The translations under genes were made by a program, and so were the position numbers. A DNA stretch of 64,000 nucleotides from an uncultured Peptoniphilaceae bacterium (GTDB lineage: Bacteria > Bacillota > Clostridia > Tissierellales > Peptoniphilaceae): contig CALTTP010000001.1 of NCBI GenBank assembly GCA_943912255.1, forward strand, positions 271,852-335,851, given 5' to 3'. Positions 18,049 through 27,920 of this stretch are shown here, one piece after another. The notes beneath the pieces were generated by a model that saw nothing but the letters and a program-made list of their open reading frames with translations, had not been told where the DNA came from and did not search any database. The number at the start of each line of letters is the position of its first letter. Position 1 is the stretch's first letter.

Positions 18049-18767
18049 TGTTGAAACTAAAGGAAGAACGGATTAAAGAACTTAAGGAACTGGAAAGGCG
18101 AATTGGATATGAATTCGAAAATATTGAATTATTGGATTTCGCCTTCCATCATATTTCAAAAGTTAACGAAGCTAAGAGCAATAATTATAAATCCAATGAA
18201 AGATTAGAATTTTTAGGAGATGCTATTTTAGGAGCAGTATTTGCAGAGTATTTTTTTAAAAAATATAGGGAAAAAGATGAAGGAAAATTGACTAAGCTTA
18301 AGAGTATGGTCACTTGTGAGGAAAGCTTTAACTATGTGGCCAATTATTTTAGTTTAGGAGATTTACTTGTTATGGGGAAAGGTGAGGCAAAATCTGGTGG
18401 AAGAAAAAGAGCATCCACATTATCTGATACCTTTGAGGCCCTTATGGCGTCAATTTATTTAGATTCTTCATATGAGGTTGTGTATGACTTGATTACTGTA
18501 AAACATATAGGACTTTTTATGAAATATCTAGAAAACTCCAGTCAAAACTATAAATCTATTTTGCAAAATTATATTCAGAGAAATAAAAAGGAAAAATTAA
18601 CCTATAGGTTAGACTCTTCAACTGGGCCAGATCATGATAAAACTTTTTATGTTACTGCTTTTTCTGGAAATAGGCCTTTAGAGCAGGGCGTGGGAAAAAA
18701 CAAAAAACAGGCAGAGCAGGATGCTGCTAAAAATACTATAGTAAAGATGGGGATAGAGATTGAATAA
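18048..18767 (+). CDS. rnc: Ribonuclease III
   Basis: The 239-residue protein has the nuclease signature NERLEFLGDAILGAVF near residues 49-64, the second catalytic acidic region DTFEALMASIYLD, and a C-terminal double-stranded RNA binding domain (about 170-238; KKQAEQDAAK). It processes rRNA precursors and structured mRNAs as a dimer. The start is translationally coupled to acpP (TAATG). The end overlaps the radical SAM gene by 8 bases. The rnc-radical SAM-smc-ftsY order is common in clostridia. Confidence 0.97.
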   Translation: MLKLKEERIKELKELERRIGYEFENIELLDFAFHHISKVNEAKSNNYKSNERLEFLGDAILGAVFAEYFFKKYREKDEGKLTKLKSMVTCEESFNYVANYFSLGDLLVMGKGEAKSGGRKRASTLSDTFEALMASIYLDSSYEVVYDLITVKHIGLFMKYLENSSQNYKSILQNYIQRNKKEKLTYRLDSSTGPDHDKTFYVTAFSGNRPLEQGVGKNKKQAEQDAAKNTIVKMGIEIE

Positions 18768-19860
18768 GATAAATATTGTGCCAGTATTTGTACCTCACTA
18801 CGGATGCCCTAATGACTGTATTTTCTGTAACCAAAGGAAGATAACCAATCAAGACTATATAAAGGATTTTGATGAAACGGTTAATTTGATTAAAGAGTAT
18901 CTTAATTACTTTTCCAATCAAGATAAACTTAATCAAATAGCTTTTTACGGTGGCAGTTTTACAGGACTTCCAAAAGAGGTAATGGAAGAGTATTTAAAGA
19001 TAGGCAATTCCTTTATTAAGAAGGGTAAAGTGGATTCTTTAAGACTATCTACAAGGCCTGATTATATTGATGAGGATATTTTAGATATTTTAGAAAGATA
19101 TGGAGTTAAAACCATTGAATTGGGAGTTCAGTCCATGGTGGACGAAGTTTTAGTCGCCAATAGACGAAATCACCTTTCAACGGTGGTTAAAACCTCTTCA
19201 AAGCTAATAAAGGAAAGAGGATTTCAATTAGGTCTTCAACAGATGTTAGGTTTGTACAAATCAAATTTTGATAGAGATCTTTTTACTGCTGATGAATTTA
19301 TAAAAATAGACCCAGATTTTGTAAGGATTTATCCTACTTTGGTTATTAGGGATAGTTTTTTAGAACAGTTGTACCTTAGATTTAAATATAAACCTTATTC
19401 CTTAGAGGAGACTGTGGATTTAACTAAAATCCTTTTTAGTATGTATAATTCTAAGAATATTGAAATAATTAGAATAGGTTTACAACCAACAGACAATATA
19501 ACTTTAGGAAAAGATGTGGTTGCAGGACCTTTTCATCCCTCTATTAGACAACTTATTATGCAAAGTTTATACAGGGATTTTCTTTCTGATGAACTAAGGG
19601 ATTTTTATCATAAAGAGATTACGATTTACTGTAGTAAGGATAAAATAGACTATATTGTAGGAAATAAGGGCAAAAACAGAGATTATCTATGTAAAAAGTT
19701 TGAAATTTCAAATATTAAGTTTAAATCTGCTAATATAGAAGAGATAGTAATTAAATCTGCTAATATAGAAGAGATAGTAATTAAATCTGATGATTTTGAA
19801 AAGAGTTTGGATTTTAATTATTTTTTAAGGCGATATAGAAGTGATAGAGGTAAAAGTTGA
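18760..19860 (+). CDS. Elp3-like/oxygen-independent radical SAM protein between rnc and smc
   Basis: The 366-residue protein starts at TTG 18760. Its cluster motif CPNDCIFC lies near residue 12, followed by the radical SAM core (FYGGSFTGLP, LSTRPDYID, ELGVQSM). This layout resembles Elp3-related radical SAM proteins commonly found next to smc in clostridia; the substrate is unknown to me. Near the C-terminus a perfect 30-base tandem duplication (19721-19750 and 19751-19780) repeats ten residues, KSANIEEIVI. The stop overlaps the smc start. Confidence 0.85.
   Translation: MNKINIVPVFVPHYGCPNDCIFCNQRKITNQDYIKDFDETVNLIKEYLNYFSNQDKLNQIAFYGGSFTGLPKEVMEEYLKIGNSFIKKGKVDSLRLSTRPDYIDEDILDILERYGVKTIELGVQSMVDEVLVANRRNHLSTVVKTSSKLIKERGFQLGLQQMLGLYKSNFDRDLFTADEFIKIDPDFVRIYPTLVIRDSFLEQLYLRFKYKPYSLEETVDLTKILFSMYNSKNIEIIRIGLQPTDNITLGKDVVAGPFHPSIRQLIMQSLYRDFLSDELRDFYHKEITIYCSKDKIDYIVGNKGKNRDYLCKKFEISNIKFKSANIEEIVIKSANIEEIVIKSDDFEKSLDFNYFLRRYRSDRGKS
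19721..19789 (+). repeat. 30-bp perfect tandem duplication inside the radical SAM gene
   Basis: The 30-base unit starting TTAAATCTGCTAATATAG occurs at 19721-19750 and again without change at 19751-19780. The first 9 bases are repeated once more at 19781-19789. It keeps the frame and adds ten residues. Perfect identity suggests a recent slippage event. Confidence 0.97.
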
Positions 19861-22800
19861 AGTTAGAATCAGTTGAATTAAGAGGTTTTAAATCTTTTAA
19901 AGATAGAGTAAATTTACAATTTAATACACCTATATGTGCTATTGTTGGTCCCAATGGTAGTGGTAAATCCAATATTTCCGATGGTATTAGATGGGTTTTA
20001 GGGGAACAGAGTGCGAAATCCCTTAGGGGAAATAAAATGGAGGATGTAATTTTTTCCGGTACTGAAAAAATTGCTCCTTTAAACTATGCTTCTGTATCCT
20101 TATACTTTGATAATAGTGAACACTGGATACCCATTGACTATGATAAAGTCGTAGTATCTAGAAGGGTTTTTAGATCTGGAGAATCAGAATATTATATAAA
20201 TAAAAAGCCTTGTCGACTTAAAGATGTTCGAGAGCTTTTTATGGATACGGGAATTGGAAAAGAAGGATATTCCATAATCGGCCAAGGTAGAATCGATGAA
20301 ATTCTTTCCAATAAAAGTGAAGACAGAAGATATATCTTTGAAGAGGCTTCAGGCATTTCAAAATATAAGTATAAAAAAGATGAAGCTATAAAGAAACTGG
20401 AAAAAACTGTAAATAATTTGGGAAGAATCGAAGATGTTCTAATTCAAAAGCAGGAAAATAGAGACTATTTGGAAAAACAAGCCAAGAAAGCATCCCTAGG
20501 TTTAAAACTTACCCAAGAGATAAAGTTATTGGATTTACATTATTATCTAATTGATGTGGAAAATATCAATGTAAAAAATCAAGAAATACTACAAGGAACT
20601 AAAACTCTTCAAGGTGAAATAAATGACCATAGGATAGTAATCCAAAAAGAAGAACCTAAGTTTATTAAAGAAGAAAGTGAATTAAAAGATCTTCAAGATA
20701 AGATTAAGACTCTCAAGTTTGAATCTTCCAAAGGGGATAAGGAATTACAAAGGTCTAGGTTAAAACTGACTTTAAATAAGGAAAGAGTTAAAAATGATTC
20801 AAAAGAATTAGAGAGACTGGCCTTAGAGGAAGATTATTTTACAAATAAGATAAAAGAAATAAAAGAAAAGTCAGAAAAATTCATAGAGGAAGACACCTCT
20901 TTAAAAGATAGATTACTAGAAGATAAAGATGAACTAAAAATTACCGAAACAGAGATTGATAATCTACGGGATACTATCGAGAATTTGGAAAGTGAAGTTA
21001 AGACAAAAAGTCAAAAGATAGAAATACTTAGAGAAGATTTAAATAGAATTAATGTTGAAAGACTAACTAGAGAAAAATTAGAGGAAAATAGAAGAGAGGA
21101 CATCTCCTCAATACAGAGTCAAAGGTTAAACTTAAAAGAGGAACTGGACAATTTAAATAAGGATCAAGAAAGTCTTAAAGGTATTTTACAAGACATCAAT
21201 GAAAAGTTGAATCTTGAAGATAAAAATAGAAATATTTTAGAAGCCTCAATTGAAGAAAATTTAAACAAAATCGAAAATTTAAAGAACAAATTTCAGAAGA
21301 TCGATGTAGAACTAAATACAAAAAATAGGGAATTAAACTTTTTCACCAATGTTAGAGATAATTACGAAGGATATAGTAAACAGGTTTCCAACTTTTTCAA
21401 CAGAGTTAAAAGTACAAAACTAAAGTCAAAGGTAATTGGAACTCTAGCAGATTTAATAGAAGTGGAAGATAAGTACTTAGTTGCTATTAACAATTCCTTA
21501 GGTGGTTCCTTACAAAATGTAGTAGTGGAAAATGAACTGGATGCTAAGGATTTAATAGAATATTTAAAGAGAGAAAAAATAGGGCGACTTACATTTCTTC
21601 CCCTAAATAAAATATTTAAAAGGAATAATACAGTAAAGTTTGATGATGAAAAAATATTATCTGTGGCTTCAGATATAGTTGGAGTAGATGATAAATATAG
21701 GGGTTTAATAAACCACTTTTTAAACAAAACTCTAATTGTGGATTCTCTAAATGATGCTATTGAAGCATCAAAAACCTATAAGAATTTTAGAGTTGTCACT
21801 CTAGAAGGTGAAATTTTTAATACTTGGGGATCCATAGTAGGAGGTTATTCTGGTAAATCCTTTAGTACTGAGATTTTAAATAGAAATAATAAAATAATTG
21901 ATTTAGAAAGGGAAGTTTCGTCTTTAAATTCCAATAGAGAGGAATTGAAGATTCTATTGGAAAAAAGTAATTTGAATCTAAAAAAATTACAACAAGAGTT
22001 TTCTCAAAGGATTCAAGAAAGAGATATGAACTTAAATGAGAAAAAGATTATAGACGAGAGAATTCAGGTAAATATCAACAATTTAAAAGTCAAAGAGTCC
22101 TTAGTTTCAGAATTGGATAAGAAGTTACAGTCGGTTTCCCTTAAAGATATTGATAAAGAGAGCAGGGAGGACATTGAATCCCTAAAATTAAACCTGGAGA
22201 AACTAACGGAAGATGAGAAGAAGCTTAATTCTCTACTGGAAAATTCAAAAGTAGAAATGAATCAATTGGAGATAAAGAAAGCTGGTATTAGTTCTAAAAT
22301 AGAAAGCTCCCAAAGGGATAAAAATATATTATCCAATAATATCCAGGATTTATCGGACCAATTTAAGGATTTGACCTTTAGATTAAATTCTAATATAGAG
22401 AGAAGAAAAGAGCTAGAATTAGAAGTTGAAAACAGTACTGAGGATACAATTAAGCTGGAAAAATCTATATCGGAGTTAGAGGAGAGCTTAAAACTGACCA
22501 ATGATAATATTCAGGACTATGAGTCGGATTATGAAAATAGATTGGAAGTTTTTATTAACAAAAAAGATGAGATTAGTGACTTGAAAAATATTGTCAATAA
22601 ATTGGAATACTCCCTAGAGTTAAATTATGAAAAACTGGAAAATCTTAAAGCAGACCTTTCAAGAATCATTCAAGGGGTAAAAGAGGAATATTCTATTTTT
22701 ATTGCTAAATTTACATTGATTGAAGATGTGGAAGATCCATCTAGGAAACATTTAAAGGATTTAAAAGGAAGGTTAAAGAGATTAGGATACTTTAGTGTTG

Positions 22801-23372
22801 ACACCATTGAAGAGTTTAGAATTGTAGATGAGGATTTAAACTTTCTTTTAAATCAAAAGAGAGATTTGCTCAAGTCTAAGGAAGATATACAGGAGATTAT
22901 TTCAAATTTAGATAAGGAGATGAAAGAAATCTTCTTGGCTTCTTTCAAAGATATTAACCAAAGATTTAAAAAGATTTTCAAGATTCTCTTTGATGGAGGT
23001 AATGCTCAACTTAGGCTGGAAGGACCGGATCCTTTGGTTTCTGGAGTCGAAATCGTGGCAGAACCACCAGGAAAGAAATTACAAAGCCTTTCTCTTCTTT
23101 CTGGCGGAGAAAAAGCTCTTACAGCGGTGGCACTTCTATTTGCTATCTTTGAGACAAGACCTTCACCTTTCTGTATTTTAGATGAAATTGATGCTGCTTT
23201 AGATGAAGCAAATATAACCAGATATACAAATTATTTAAGGTCCTTAACAGATTCTACTCAATTTATAATGATATCCCATAGGAAAACTACAATGGAGATT
23301 GCTGACGTCCTTTATGGGGTAAGTATGGAGGAAGAGGGAGTAAGTAAAGTCATCTCTCTAAAGCTAAAGTAG
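19857..23372 (+). CDS. smc: Chromosome segregation ATPase SMC
   Basis: The 1171-residue protein has the full SMC layout. Walker A GPNGSGKSN lies near residue 32; a first coiled coil spans about 170-500; the hinge spans about 510-660; a second coiled coil spans about 670-1020. The C-terminal head has the ABC signature LSLLSGGEKALTA and Walker B FCILDEIDAALDEAN. It forms condensin with ScpA (31361) and ScpB (32085). The TTG start at 19857 overlaps the upstream stop, with AGAGG upstream. ftsY follows 8 bases later. Confidence 0.98.
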   Translation: MKLESVELRGFKSFKDRVNLQFNTPICAIVGPNGSGKSNISDGIRWVLGEQSAKSLRGNKMEDVIFSGTEKIAPLNYASVSLYFDNSEHWIPIDYDKVVVSRRVFRSGESEYYINKKPCRLKDVRELFMDTGIGKEGYSIIGQGRIDEILSNKSEDRRYIFEEASGISKYKYKKDEAIKKLEKTVNNLGRIEDVLIQKQENRDYLEKQAKKASLGLKLTQEIKLLDLHYYLIDVENINVKNQEILQGTKTLQGEINDHRIVIQKEEPKFIKEESELKDLQDKIKTLKFESSKGDKELQRSRLKLTLNKERVKNDSKELERLALEEDYFTNKIKEIKEKSEKFIEEDTSLKDRLLEDKDELKITETEIDNLRDTIENLESEVKTKSQKIEILREDLNRINVERLTREKLEENRREDISSIQSQRLNLKEELDNLNKDQESLKGILQDINEKLNLEDKNRNILEASIEENLNKIENLKNKFQKIDVELNTKNRELNFFTNVRDNYEGYSKQVSNFFNRVKSTKLKSKVIGTLADLIEVEDKYLVAINNSLGGSLQNVVVENELDAKDLIEYLKREKIGRLTFLPLNKIFKRNNTVKFDDEKILSVASDIVGVDDKYRGLINHFLNKTLIVDSLNDAIEASKTYKNFRVVTLEGEIFNTWGSIVGGYSGKSFSTEILNRNNKIIDLEREVSSLNSNREELKILLEKSNLNLKKLQQEFSQRIQERDMNLNEKKIIDERIQVNINNLKVKESLVSELDKKLQSVSLKDIDKESREDIESLKLNLEKLTEDEKKLNSLLENSKVEMNQLEIKKAGISSKIESSQRDKNILSNNIQDLSDQFKDLTFRLNSNIERRKELELEVENSTEDTIKLEKSISELEESLKLTNDNIQDYESDYENRLEVFINKKDEISDLKNIVNKLEYSLELNYEKLENLKADLSRIIQGVKEEYSIFIAKFTLIEDVEDPSRKHLKDLKGRLKRLGYFSVDTIEEFRIVDEDLNFLLNQKRDLLKSKEDIQEIISNLDKEMKEIFLASFKDINQRFKKIFKILFDGGNAQLRLEGPDPLVSGVEIVAEPPGKKLQSLSLLSGGEKALTAVALLFAIFETRPSPFCILDEIDAALDEANITRYTNYLRSLTDSTQFIMISHRKTTMEIADVLYGVSMEEEGVSKVISLKLK

Positions 23373-23380
23373 GAGGTAAT

Positions 23381-24502
23381 ATGCTAGAAAAATTTTTTAA
23401 TAAATTCAAAAAGAACAAGTCTAAAGATTCTGACGAGAAGGATAGGATAGATGAGTCAACGGACAGTGAAATCAAAGATGATGAAGCTGAAGAATTAGGT
23501 GAGCATGAAAAAGATGCAAAGACGGATGATCATATAGAAACGGACAATTCTGAGGAGATGGAACCTGTTGAAGAAGTTGAAGAAAAAGGTGGTTTCTTCG
23601 ATAAACTCTTTAAAGGCCTTCAAAAGACAAGGGACAATATCTCCAGTAAGATTGATGAGGTACTAGCATCCTATCAAAAAGTAGATGAGGATCTACTAGA
23701 GGAATTGGAAGAGATATTAATCTCTGCAGATATTGGCGTAGAATCTACCATGAATATAATGGATGAGTTAACAGATCAGGTTAAACTAAAAAGGGTTAAC
23801 GACGCCAAGGTTGTTAAGGACATGCTTATAGATATAATGACTCAAAAGCTGAAGGATACCAATATGGACAATACCATAGATATTGACAATACACCTTTAG
23901 TGATACTTGTAATTGGAGTTAATGGTGTAGGAAAGACAACATCCATTGGTAAGTTAGCTGCAAAATATAAAAAACAGGGAAAGACCGTTACCTTAGTGGC
24001 GGCAGATACCTTTAGGGCTGCGGCTATAGAACAGCTGACAGAGTGGTCACAAAGAGCAAGAGTAGATATTATTTCCCATAAGGAAGGGGCGGATCCTGCC
24101 TCAGTTGTATATGACGGAATTGCTTCTGCAAAATCTAAAAACACAGATATACTTATTTGCGATACTGCTGGAAGACTACACAATAAGAAGAATCTAATGA
24201 ATGAATTAGAGAAAATTCACAGAATTATAGATAGGGAATATCCTCAAGCTAGAAAAGAGGTACTTTTAGTTGTAGATGGAACAACTGGTCAAAATGCAAT
24301 ACTTCAAACGAAACAGTTTAAAGAGGTTGCAAATATTACAGGGGTTGTCATAACAAAACTAGATGGTACAGCAAAGGGTGGTATGGTATTTCCACTTCAA
24401 GTAGAGTTAGGCATTCCAATAAAATATATTGGAGTAGGAGAGCAAATAGATCAACTTATGGAATTTGAGCCGACAGAATTTATTCAAGCAATTTTTAATT
24501 AA
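23381..24502 (+). CDS. ftsY: Signal recognition particle receptor FtsY
   Basis: The 373-residue protein has an acidic, low-complexity N-terminal region (about residues 10-72) that replaces a membrane segment. The N domain follows, then the GTPase G domain with GVNGVGKTTSIGKLA, DTFRAAAIEQL, DTAGRLHNKKNLM and TKLDGTAKGG. FtsY docks ribosome-SRP complexes at the membrane. AGGAGG precedes the ATG. ffh, often downstream, is not here; an Asp23-family gene with its own promoter follows. Confidence 0.97.
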   Translation: MLEKFFNKFKKNKSKDSDEKDRIDESTDSEIKDDEAEELGEHEKDAKTDDHIETDNSEEMEPVEEVEEKGGFFDKLFKGLQKTRDNISSKIDEVLASYQKVDEDLLEELEEILISADIGVESTMNIMDELTDQVKLKRVNDAKVVKDMLIDIMTQKLKDTNMDNTIDIDNTPLVILVIGVNGVGKTTSIGKLAAKYKKQGKTVTLVAADTFRAAAIEQLTEWSQRARVDIISHKEGADPASVVYDGIASAKSKNTDILICDTAGRLHNKKNLMNELEKIHRIIDREYPQARKEVLLVVDGTTGQNAILQTKQFKEVANITGVVITKLDGTAKGGMVFPLQVELGIPIKYIGVGEQIDQLMEFEPTEFIQAIFN

Positions 24503-24514
24503 TTATTTACTTTA

Positions 24515-24543
24515 TTGCATTGAATTATAACATTTGTTAAAAT
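24515..24543 (+). promoter_or_regulatory. Probable sigma-A promoter of the Asp23-family gene
   Basis: TTGCAT (24515-24520) and TAAAAT (24538-24543) are spaced by 17 bp. They lie directly after the ftsY stop and 19 bases before the ATG of the next gene. Confidence 0.6.
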
Positions 24544-24561
24544 GAATTATGGGGGTTAATT

Positions 24562-24900
24562 ATGTTGAACAAAAATAGATTTGAAAATGGTACAGTTAAG
24601 ATGTCTAATGAAATTATAAATAAAATTGCAAGTACAACAGCTTTAGAAATTGAAGGAGTTGTTGCATTGGCAGGAAATTTAGGTGAATATATATACGACG
24701 GTTTAAGAGGAGCTTCCCGAGCTGTTGAAGTGGAAGTAGGAAGAGATTTTGTAATTATCACCGTAAATGTTATTTTGAGAATGGGCGTAAGATTACCTGA
24801 AGTTTCAAAGAACGTTCAGTCCAAAATAAAGGAAAATGTTGAGAATATAACAGGCCTAAAAGTTTCACAAGTAAACACAAGCATAGTTGGTATATATTAG
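24562..24900 (+). CDS. Asp23/Gls24-family protein
   Basis: The 112-residue protein matches the Asp23 (DUF322) family: NEIINKIASTTALEIEGVVALAG near the start, then VEVGRDFVIITVNVILRMGVRLPEVSKNVQ, and an INQ-like end, VSQVNTSIVGI. Members are abundant cell-envelope-associated proteins linked to alkaline or envelope stress in Gram-positives; the molecular role is unclear. GGGGG precedes the ATG. It appears to be a single-gene unit just before nusB, a common site for a YqhY-type member of the family. Confidence 0.88.
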   Translation: MLNKNRFENGTVKMSNEIINKIASTTALEIEGVVALAGNLGEYIYDGLRGASRAVEVEVGRDFVIITVNVILRMGVRLPEVSKNVQSKIKENVENITGLKVSQVNTSIVGIY

Positions 24901-24902
24901 AC

Positions 24903-24928
24903 TTACCCTATTAATTGTGAGGGTTTTA
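24903..24928 (+). terminator. Weak terminator-like hairpin after the Asp23-family gene
   Basis: ACCCT (24905-24909) pairs with AGGGT (24920-24924) across a 10-base loop and is followed by TTT. The stem is short, so this is a weak call. Confidence 0.35.
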
Positions 24929-24934
24929 CTAAAA

Positions 24935-24967
24935 ATTAAGCACTCATCCTTTGAGTACTTGCTTAAT
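24935..24967 (+). repeat. Dispersed intergenic hairpin, copy 2 (Asp23 gene-nusB)
   Basis: ATTAAGCA and TGCTTAAT close the outside; CTCA and TGAG pair inside a small loop. The alternative register AGCACTCA/TGAGTACT aligns with the other copies with one mismatch. It lies in the 142-base spacer before nusB. Confidence 0.65.
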
Positions 24968-25042
24968 ATTGAAGATCAGTGTTCCCAATCTATTACACTT
25001 TTAGCTTGTTAATAGTTTATAGGGTTAATATATGGAGGAAAT

Positions 25043-25453
25043 TTGAGTAGGAAAGAAGCAAGGGAATGGATAGTTAAATTAATATTCCAAATGACTATAA
25101 ATAACGAATACAGACTACAGGATATTGAGTCTTTTTTGAAACACTTTGAAATCGACGAAAAACATAGAGACTTTATCATTTCTTCAGTGAAATCTATATT
25201 AGAAAATCTAGAGGAAATTGACAAAAAGATTAAGGATAATCTTATAGGTTGGGATTTTAATAGGTTGTATGCCATTGATATTTCTATTTTGAGGGTTGCA
25301 ACTAATGAATTGCTTTACGATGAGAATATTCCTAGCAGAGTATCTATAAATGAAGCTGTTGAAATAGCAAAAAAATACTCTTCTGAGGATTCTTTTAGAT
25401 TTATTAATGGAGTACTTGGTTCTATAGCAAAAGGTGATGTCGATGAAGGCTAA
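25043..25453 (+). CDS. nusB: Transcription antitermination factor NusB
   Basis: The 136-residue all-helical protein has the NusB patterns [11 protein letters not shown] at the N-terminus and [33 protein letters not shown] at the C-terminus. It binds boxA RNA with S10 to support rRNA transcription. The start is TTG 25043, with TGGAGG 5 bases upstream; there is no in-frame ATG nearby. The end overlaps xseA, so nusB-xseA-xseB-ispA form one unit. Confidence 0.95.
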   Translation: MSRKEAREWIVKLIFQMTINNEYRLQDIESFLKHFEIDEKHRDFIISSVKSILENLEEIDKKIKDNLIGWDFNRLYAIDISILRVATNELLYDENIPSRVSINEAVEIAKKYSSEDSFRFINGVLGSIAKGDVDEG

Positions 25454-26780
25454 AGCCTTTACAGTTACAGAAATATCAAAATATATTGGAGCTTTACTTG
25501 TTAGGGATCCTATTCTTAAGGAAGTTGTAGTACAGGGTGAAATATCTAATTTTAAAAAATCCGCCAGAAATATATACTTTAGCTTAAAAGACGAGGGAGC
25601 CACCATTAAATGTGTGGTTTTTAGAAATATGGAATTGTCTAAGGAACTTTCTCTTATGGATGGGGATAAGGTGTCTATAAAGGGGAGTATTATAACTTAC
25701 GACAGAGGAGGCTATTATCAACTTCTAGCAAAAGAAGTGGTAAATGCAGGTTTAGGCGATATATTTAGAAATTATGAGAAACTTAAGGAAAAATTGAAAA
25801 AGGCAGGTTACTTTGATGCAGATCATAAGAAGCCAATACCTTCCATGCCAGAAAATATCGGTATTGTTACATCTCCTACGGGTGCGGCAATTAGAGATAT
25901 AATAACGACTATTCACAGGAGATTTCCCATAGCGAATATCTATGTGTATCCTGCTATAGTTCAAGGGGTCAATGCCCCTGGAAGTCTAATAAAGGGTTTG
26001 TCCTTACTGGAGTCTATGGACTACATAGATTTAATTATTATAGGGCGAGGAGGAGGCTCTTTTGAAGATTTAAATGGATTTAACGACGAAGAACTTCTTA
26101 TGAAGATATTTGGATCTAAAAAACCTATTGTTTCTGCTGTAGGTCATGAAGTGGACAATATGTTATCGGATTTTGTAAGTGATCTGAGAGCGCCAACGCC
26201 AACTGCTGCTGGGGAGTTAGTTACTCCAAATCTTTTGGATTTGGTAGAATATTTAAATAACAAGATGATATCAATTCAACGTTCCTACTATAATTTTTTT
26301 ATGGAGGAGAGACGAAAATTAGATTACTATGGCAATACTATAAAATTCCATAGTCCTTTGGAAAAAATCCATAAGATGAAAATAGAGACCAATAATTTAA
26401 TGGATAGAGTGAGTCATCAATCGGCATTAAATATTCTTCGTAAGAGAGATAAGTTAGAAAAACTGGAAATAATCTTGTTAAAGCAAAATCCATTGGATAA
26501 GATTACGGTTTTAAGAGATGATATAAATAATGCGAATAAGATAATTAATATTAAAATATTGGCTAATTTTGAAAAAGAAAGGCTTAGACTAAAGAATTTA
26601 TATACAAAGATTCTATGTCATGATGATAAAAGAATTAAGAAACTAGGTTATATTAGACTTTCATCTAAGGATAGATATATAAGATCGGTAAAGGATTTGA
26701 CTTTAGGTGAATTGGTAAAATTACATTTTGATGACGGAAGTGCTACAAGTGAAATAAGGAGTATTGAAAATGGAAAATAG
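25443..26780 (+). CDS. xseA: Exodeoxyribonuclease VII large subunit
   Basis: The 445-residue protein has an N-terminal OB-fold domain (residues about 5-95; [21 protein letters not shown]). The catalytic domain follows, with [29 protein letters not shown] and [24 protein letters not shown], then a coiled coil. With XseB it degrades single-stranded DNA. Three in-frame starts cluster at 25434, 25437 and 25443; I choose ATG 25443 because AAGGTG lies 6 bases before it. It overlaps nusB and xseB. Confidence 0.96.
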   Translation: MKAKAFTVTEISKYIGALLVRDPILKEVVVQGEISNFKKSARNIYFSLKDEGATIKCVVFRNMELSKELSLMDGDKVSIKGSIITYDRGGYYQLLAKEVVNAGLGDIFRNYEKLKEKLKKAGYFDADHKKPIPSMPENIGIVTSPTGAAIRDIITTIHRRFPIANIYVYPAIVQGVNAPGSLIKGLSLLESMDYIDLIIIGRGGGSFEDLNGFNDEELLMKIFGSKKPIVSAVGHEVDNMLSDFVSDLRAPTPTAAGELVTPNLLDLVEYLNNKMISIQRSYYNFFMEERRKLDYYGNTIKFHSPLEKIHKMKIETNNLMDRVSHQSALNILRKRDKLEKLEIILLKQNPLDKITVLRDDINNANKIINIKILANFEKERLRLKNLYTKILCHDDKRIKKLGYIRLSSKDRYIRSVKDLTLGELVKLHFDDGSATSEIRSIENGK

Positions 26781-27003
26781 GTTCTCAAACTATGAAAATA
26801 GCTTAAAGAGATTGGAAGAGATTTTAGAAAAATTAGAACAGGATAATATAACATTGGAAGAAAATGTTGTACTATATGAAGAAGCTTTAGAACTACACAA
26901 AAAGCTTATGGATATTCTTGACCGGGAGGAAGGTAAAATCAGGCTTATAACAGAAGATGGTAGCTCGGATTTTAACCCTGATAACCTGGAAACCGATGAA
27001 TAG
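26770..27003 (+). CDS. xseB: Exodeoxyribonuclease VII small subunit
   Basis: The 77-residue acidic helical protein begins [33 protein letters not shown], broken here by the typical helix turn, with the family LHKKLMDILD motif after it. I start at ATG 26770, which has AAGGAG 8 bases upstream, rather than TTG 26764. It binds the XseA coiled coil. It overlaps xseA by 11 bases and ispA by 8 bases. Confidence 0.95.
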   Translation: MENRFSNYENSLKRLEEILEKLEQDNITLEENVVLYEEALELHKKLMDILDREEGKIRLITEDGSSDFNPDNLETDE

Positions 27004-27838
27004 TTTTAGAGATGATTTTGAACTACGAAGAAGTTCTATCAATGAAAAGCTATTAGAGATTTTTTCTGAGGAGAATATTTTACAAGAGGGTTCTAGATAC
27101 GCTCTTATGAATAGAGGAAAAAGATTAAGACCTATCTTATTCCTGGAATTTTATCAACTCTTTAAAAAATTGAATGAATCTGCTTTCAATTTTGCTTGTG
27201 GAATCGAGTTAATTCACAATTATTCCCTAGTTCATGACGACTTACCTGCTATGGATGATGATGAATTTAGAAGGGGAGAAGTGACTACCCATATTAAATA
27301 TGGTGAGGATATGGGAATACTTATAGGAGACGGACTACTTAATAAGAGTATGGAGTGCATTCTCCTAGCAATTGAATCTTCAGAAAATAAAATGGATTAT
27401 ATTTCTGCTTCCAAATACCTCTATTCCCAGTCTGGTTATGATGGAATGATACTGGGACAGGTTTTAGATATAAAAAACCAACTCCACAGTAAAGAGGACC
27501 TTATGGATATGTACGATAAAAAAACCTGTGGACTTATAAAGGCTTCCTGTAAATGTGGAGCAATATGCGCAGGTGCTACTACAAGTCAAATAAGGGCAGC
27601 GGAAGAATTTGGATATCATTTAGGATTGGCTTTTCAGTTGAGAGATGATTTGTTGGATTTTGATGAAGATTTAAATTCAAACAAATTAACTTATGCTACC
27701 ATAGTCAAAGATAAAGAAAAAATAGATCATTTAGTTAAAGAGCATTCTAGTAAAGCGTTGGAAAACCTGAATGAATTTAGCAAGGATACTAGCTTTTTAA
27801 TTAGTTTGACAAAAGAATTAGTTGCACGAGAAGTGTGA
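26996..27838 (+). CDS. ispA: Geranyl/farnesyl diphosphate synthase (polyprenyl synthetase)
   Basis: The 280-residue protein has both aspartate-rich motifs, DDLPAMDDDEFRRG near residue 81 and DDLLDFD near 219, and the RGKRLRP motif of short-chain trans-prenyl synthases. It condenses isopentenyl units from the MEP pathway, whose IspH enzyme is encoded at 36886. I start it at ATG 26996, which overlaps the xseB end. dxs, tlyA and nadK, which often follow in clostridia, are not here. Confidence 0.93.
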   Translation: MNSFRDDFELRRSSINEKLLEIFSEENILQEGSRYALMNRGKRLRPILFLEFYQLFKKLNESAFNFACGIELIHNYSLVHDDLPAMDDDEFRRGEVTTHIKYGEDMGILIGDGLLNKSMECILLAIESSENKMDYISASKYLYSQSGYDGMILGQVLDIKNQLHSKEDLMDMYDKKTCGLIKASCKCGAICAGATTSQIRAAEEFGYHLGLAFQLRDDLLDFDEDLNSNKLTYATIVKDKEKIDHLVKEHSSKALENLNEFSKDTSFLISLTKELVAREV

Positions 27839-27849
27839 TTTTAGTTGTA

Positions 27850-27882
27850 CAATTGAGCACTTATATCTTAGGTGCTTGATTG
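27850..27882 (+). repeat. Dispersed intergenic hairpin, copy 3 (ispA-argR)
   Basis: This is the clearest copy. CAAT/ATTG forms the outer stem, a tandem TG/TG (U-G wobble) step comes next, and AGCACTTA (27856-27863) pairs with TAGGTGCT (27869-27876). The loop is 5 bases. It lies just 11 bases after the ispA stop and upstream of the argR promoter. Confidence 0.7.
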
Positions 27883-27892
27883 GACATGAATA

Positions 27893-27920
27893 TTGACAGG
27901 AATAAATAAATGAATATATT
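27893..27920 (+). promoter_or_regulatory. Probable sigma-A promoter of argR
   Basis: Perfect TTGACA (27893-27898) and TATATT (27915-27920) are spaced by 16 bp. They lie about 115 bases before the argR ATG, which leaves a long leader with a possible 35-codon ORF overlapping it. Confidence 0.65.

Noticed and set aside
19721..19789. Short direct repeats as a possible CRISPR fragment
   Set aside because: The two 30-base units are directly adjacent without spacers and are in frame within a coding gene, so this is a tandem duplication.
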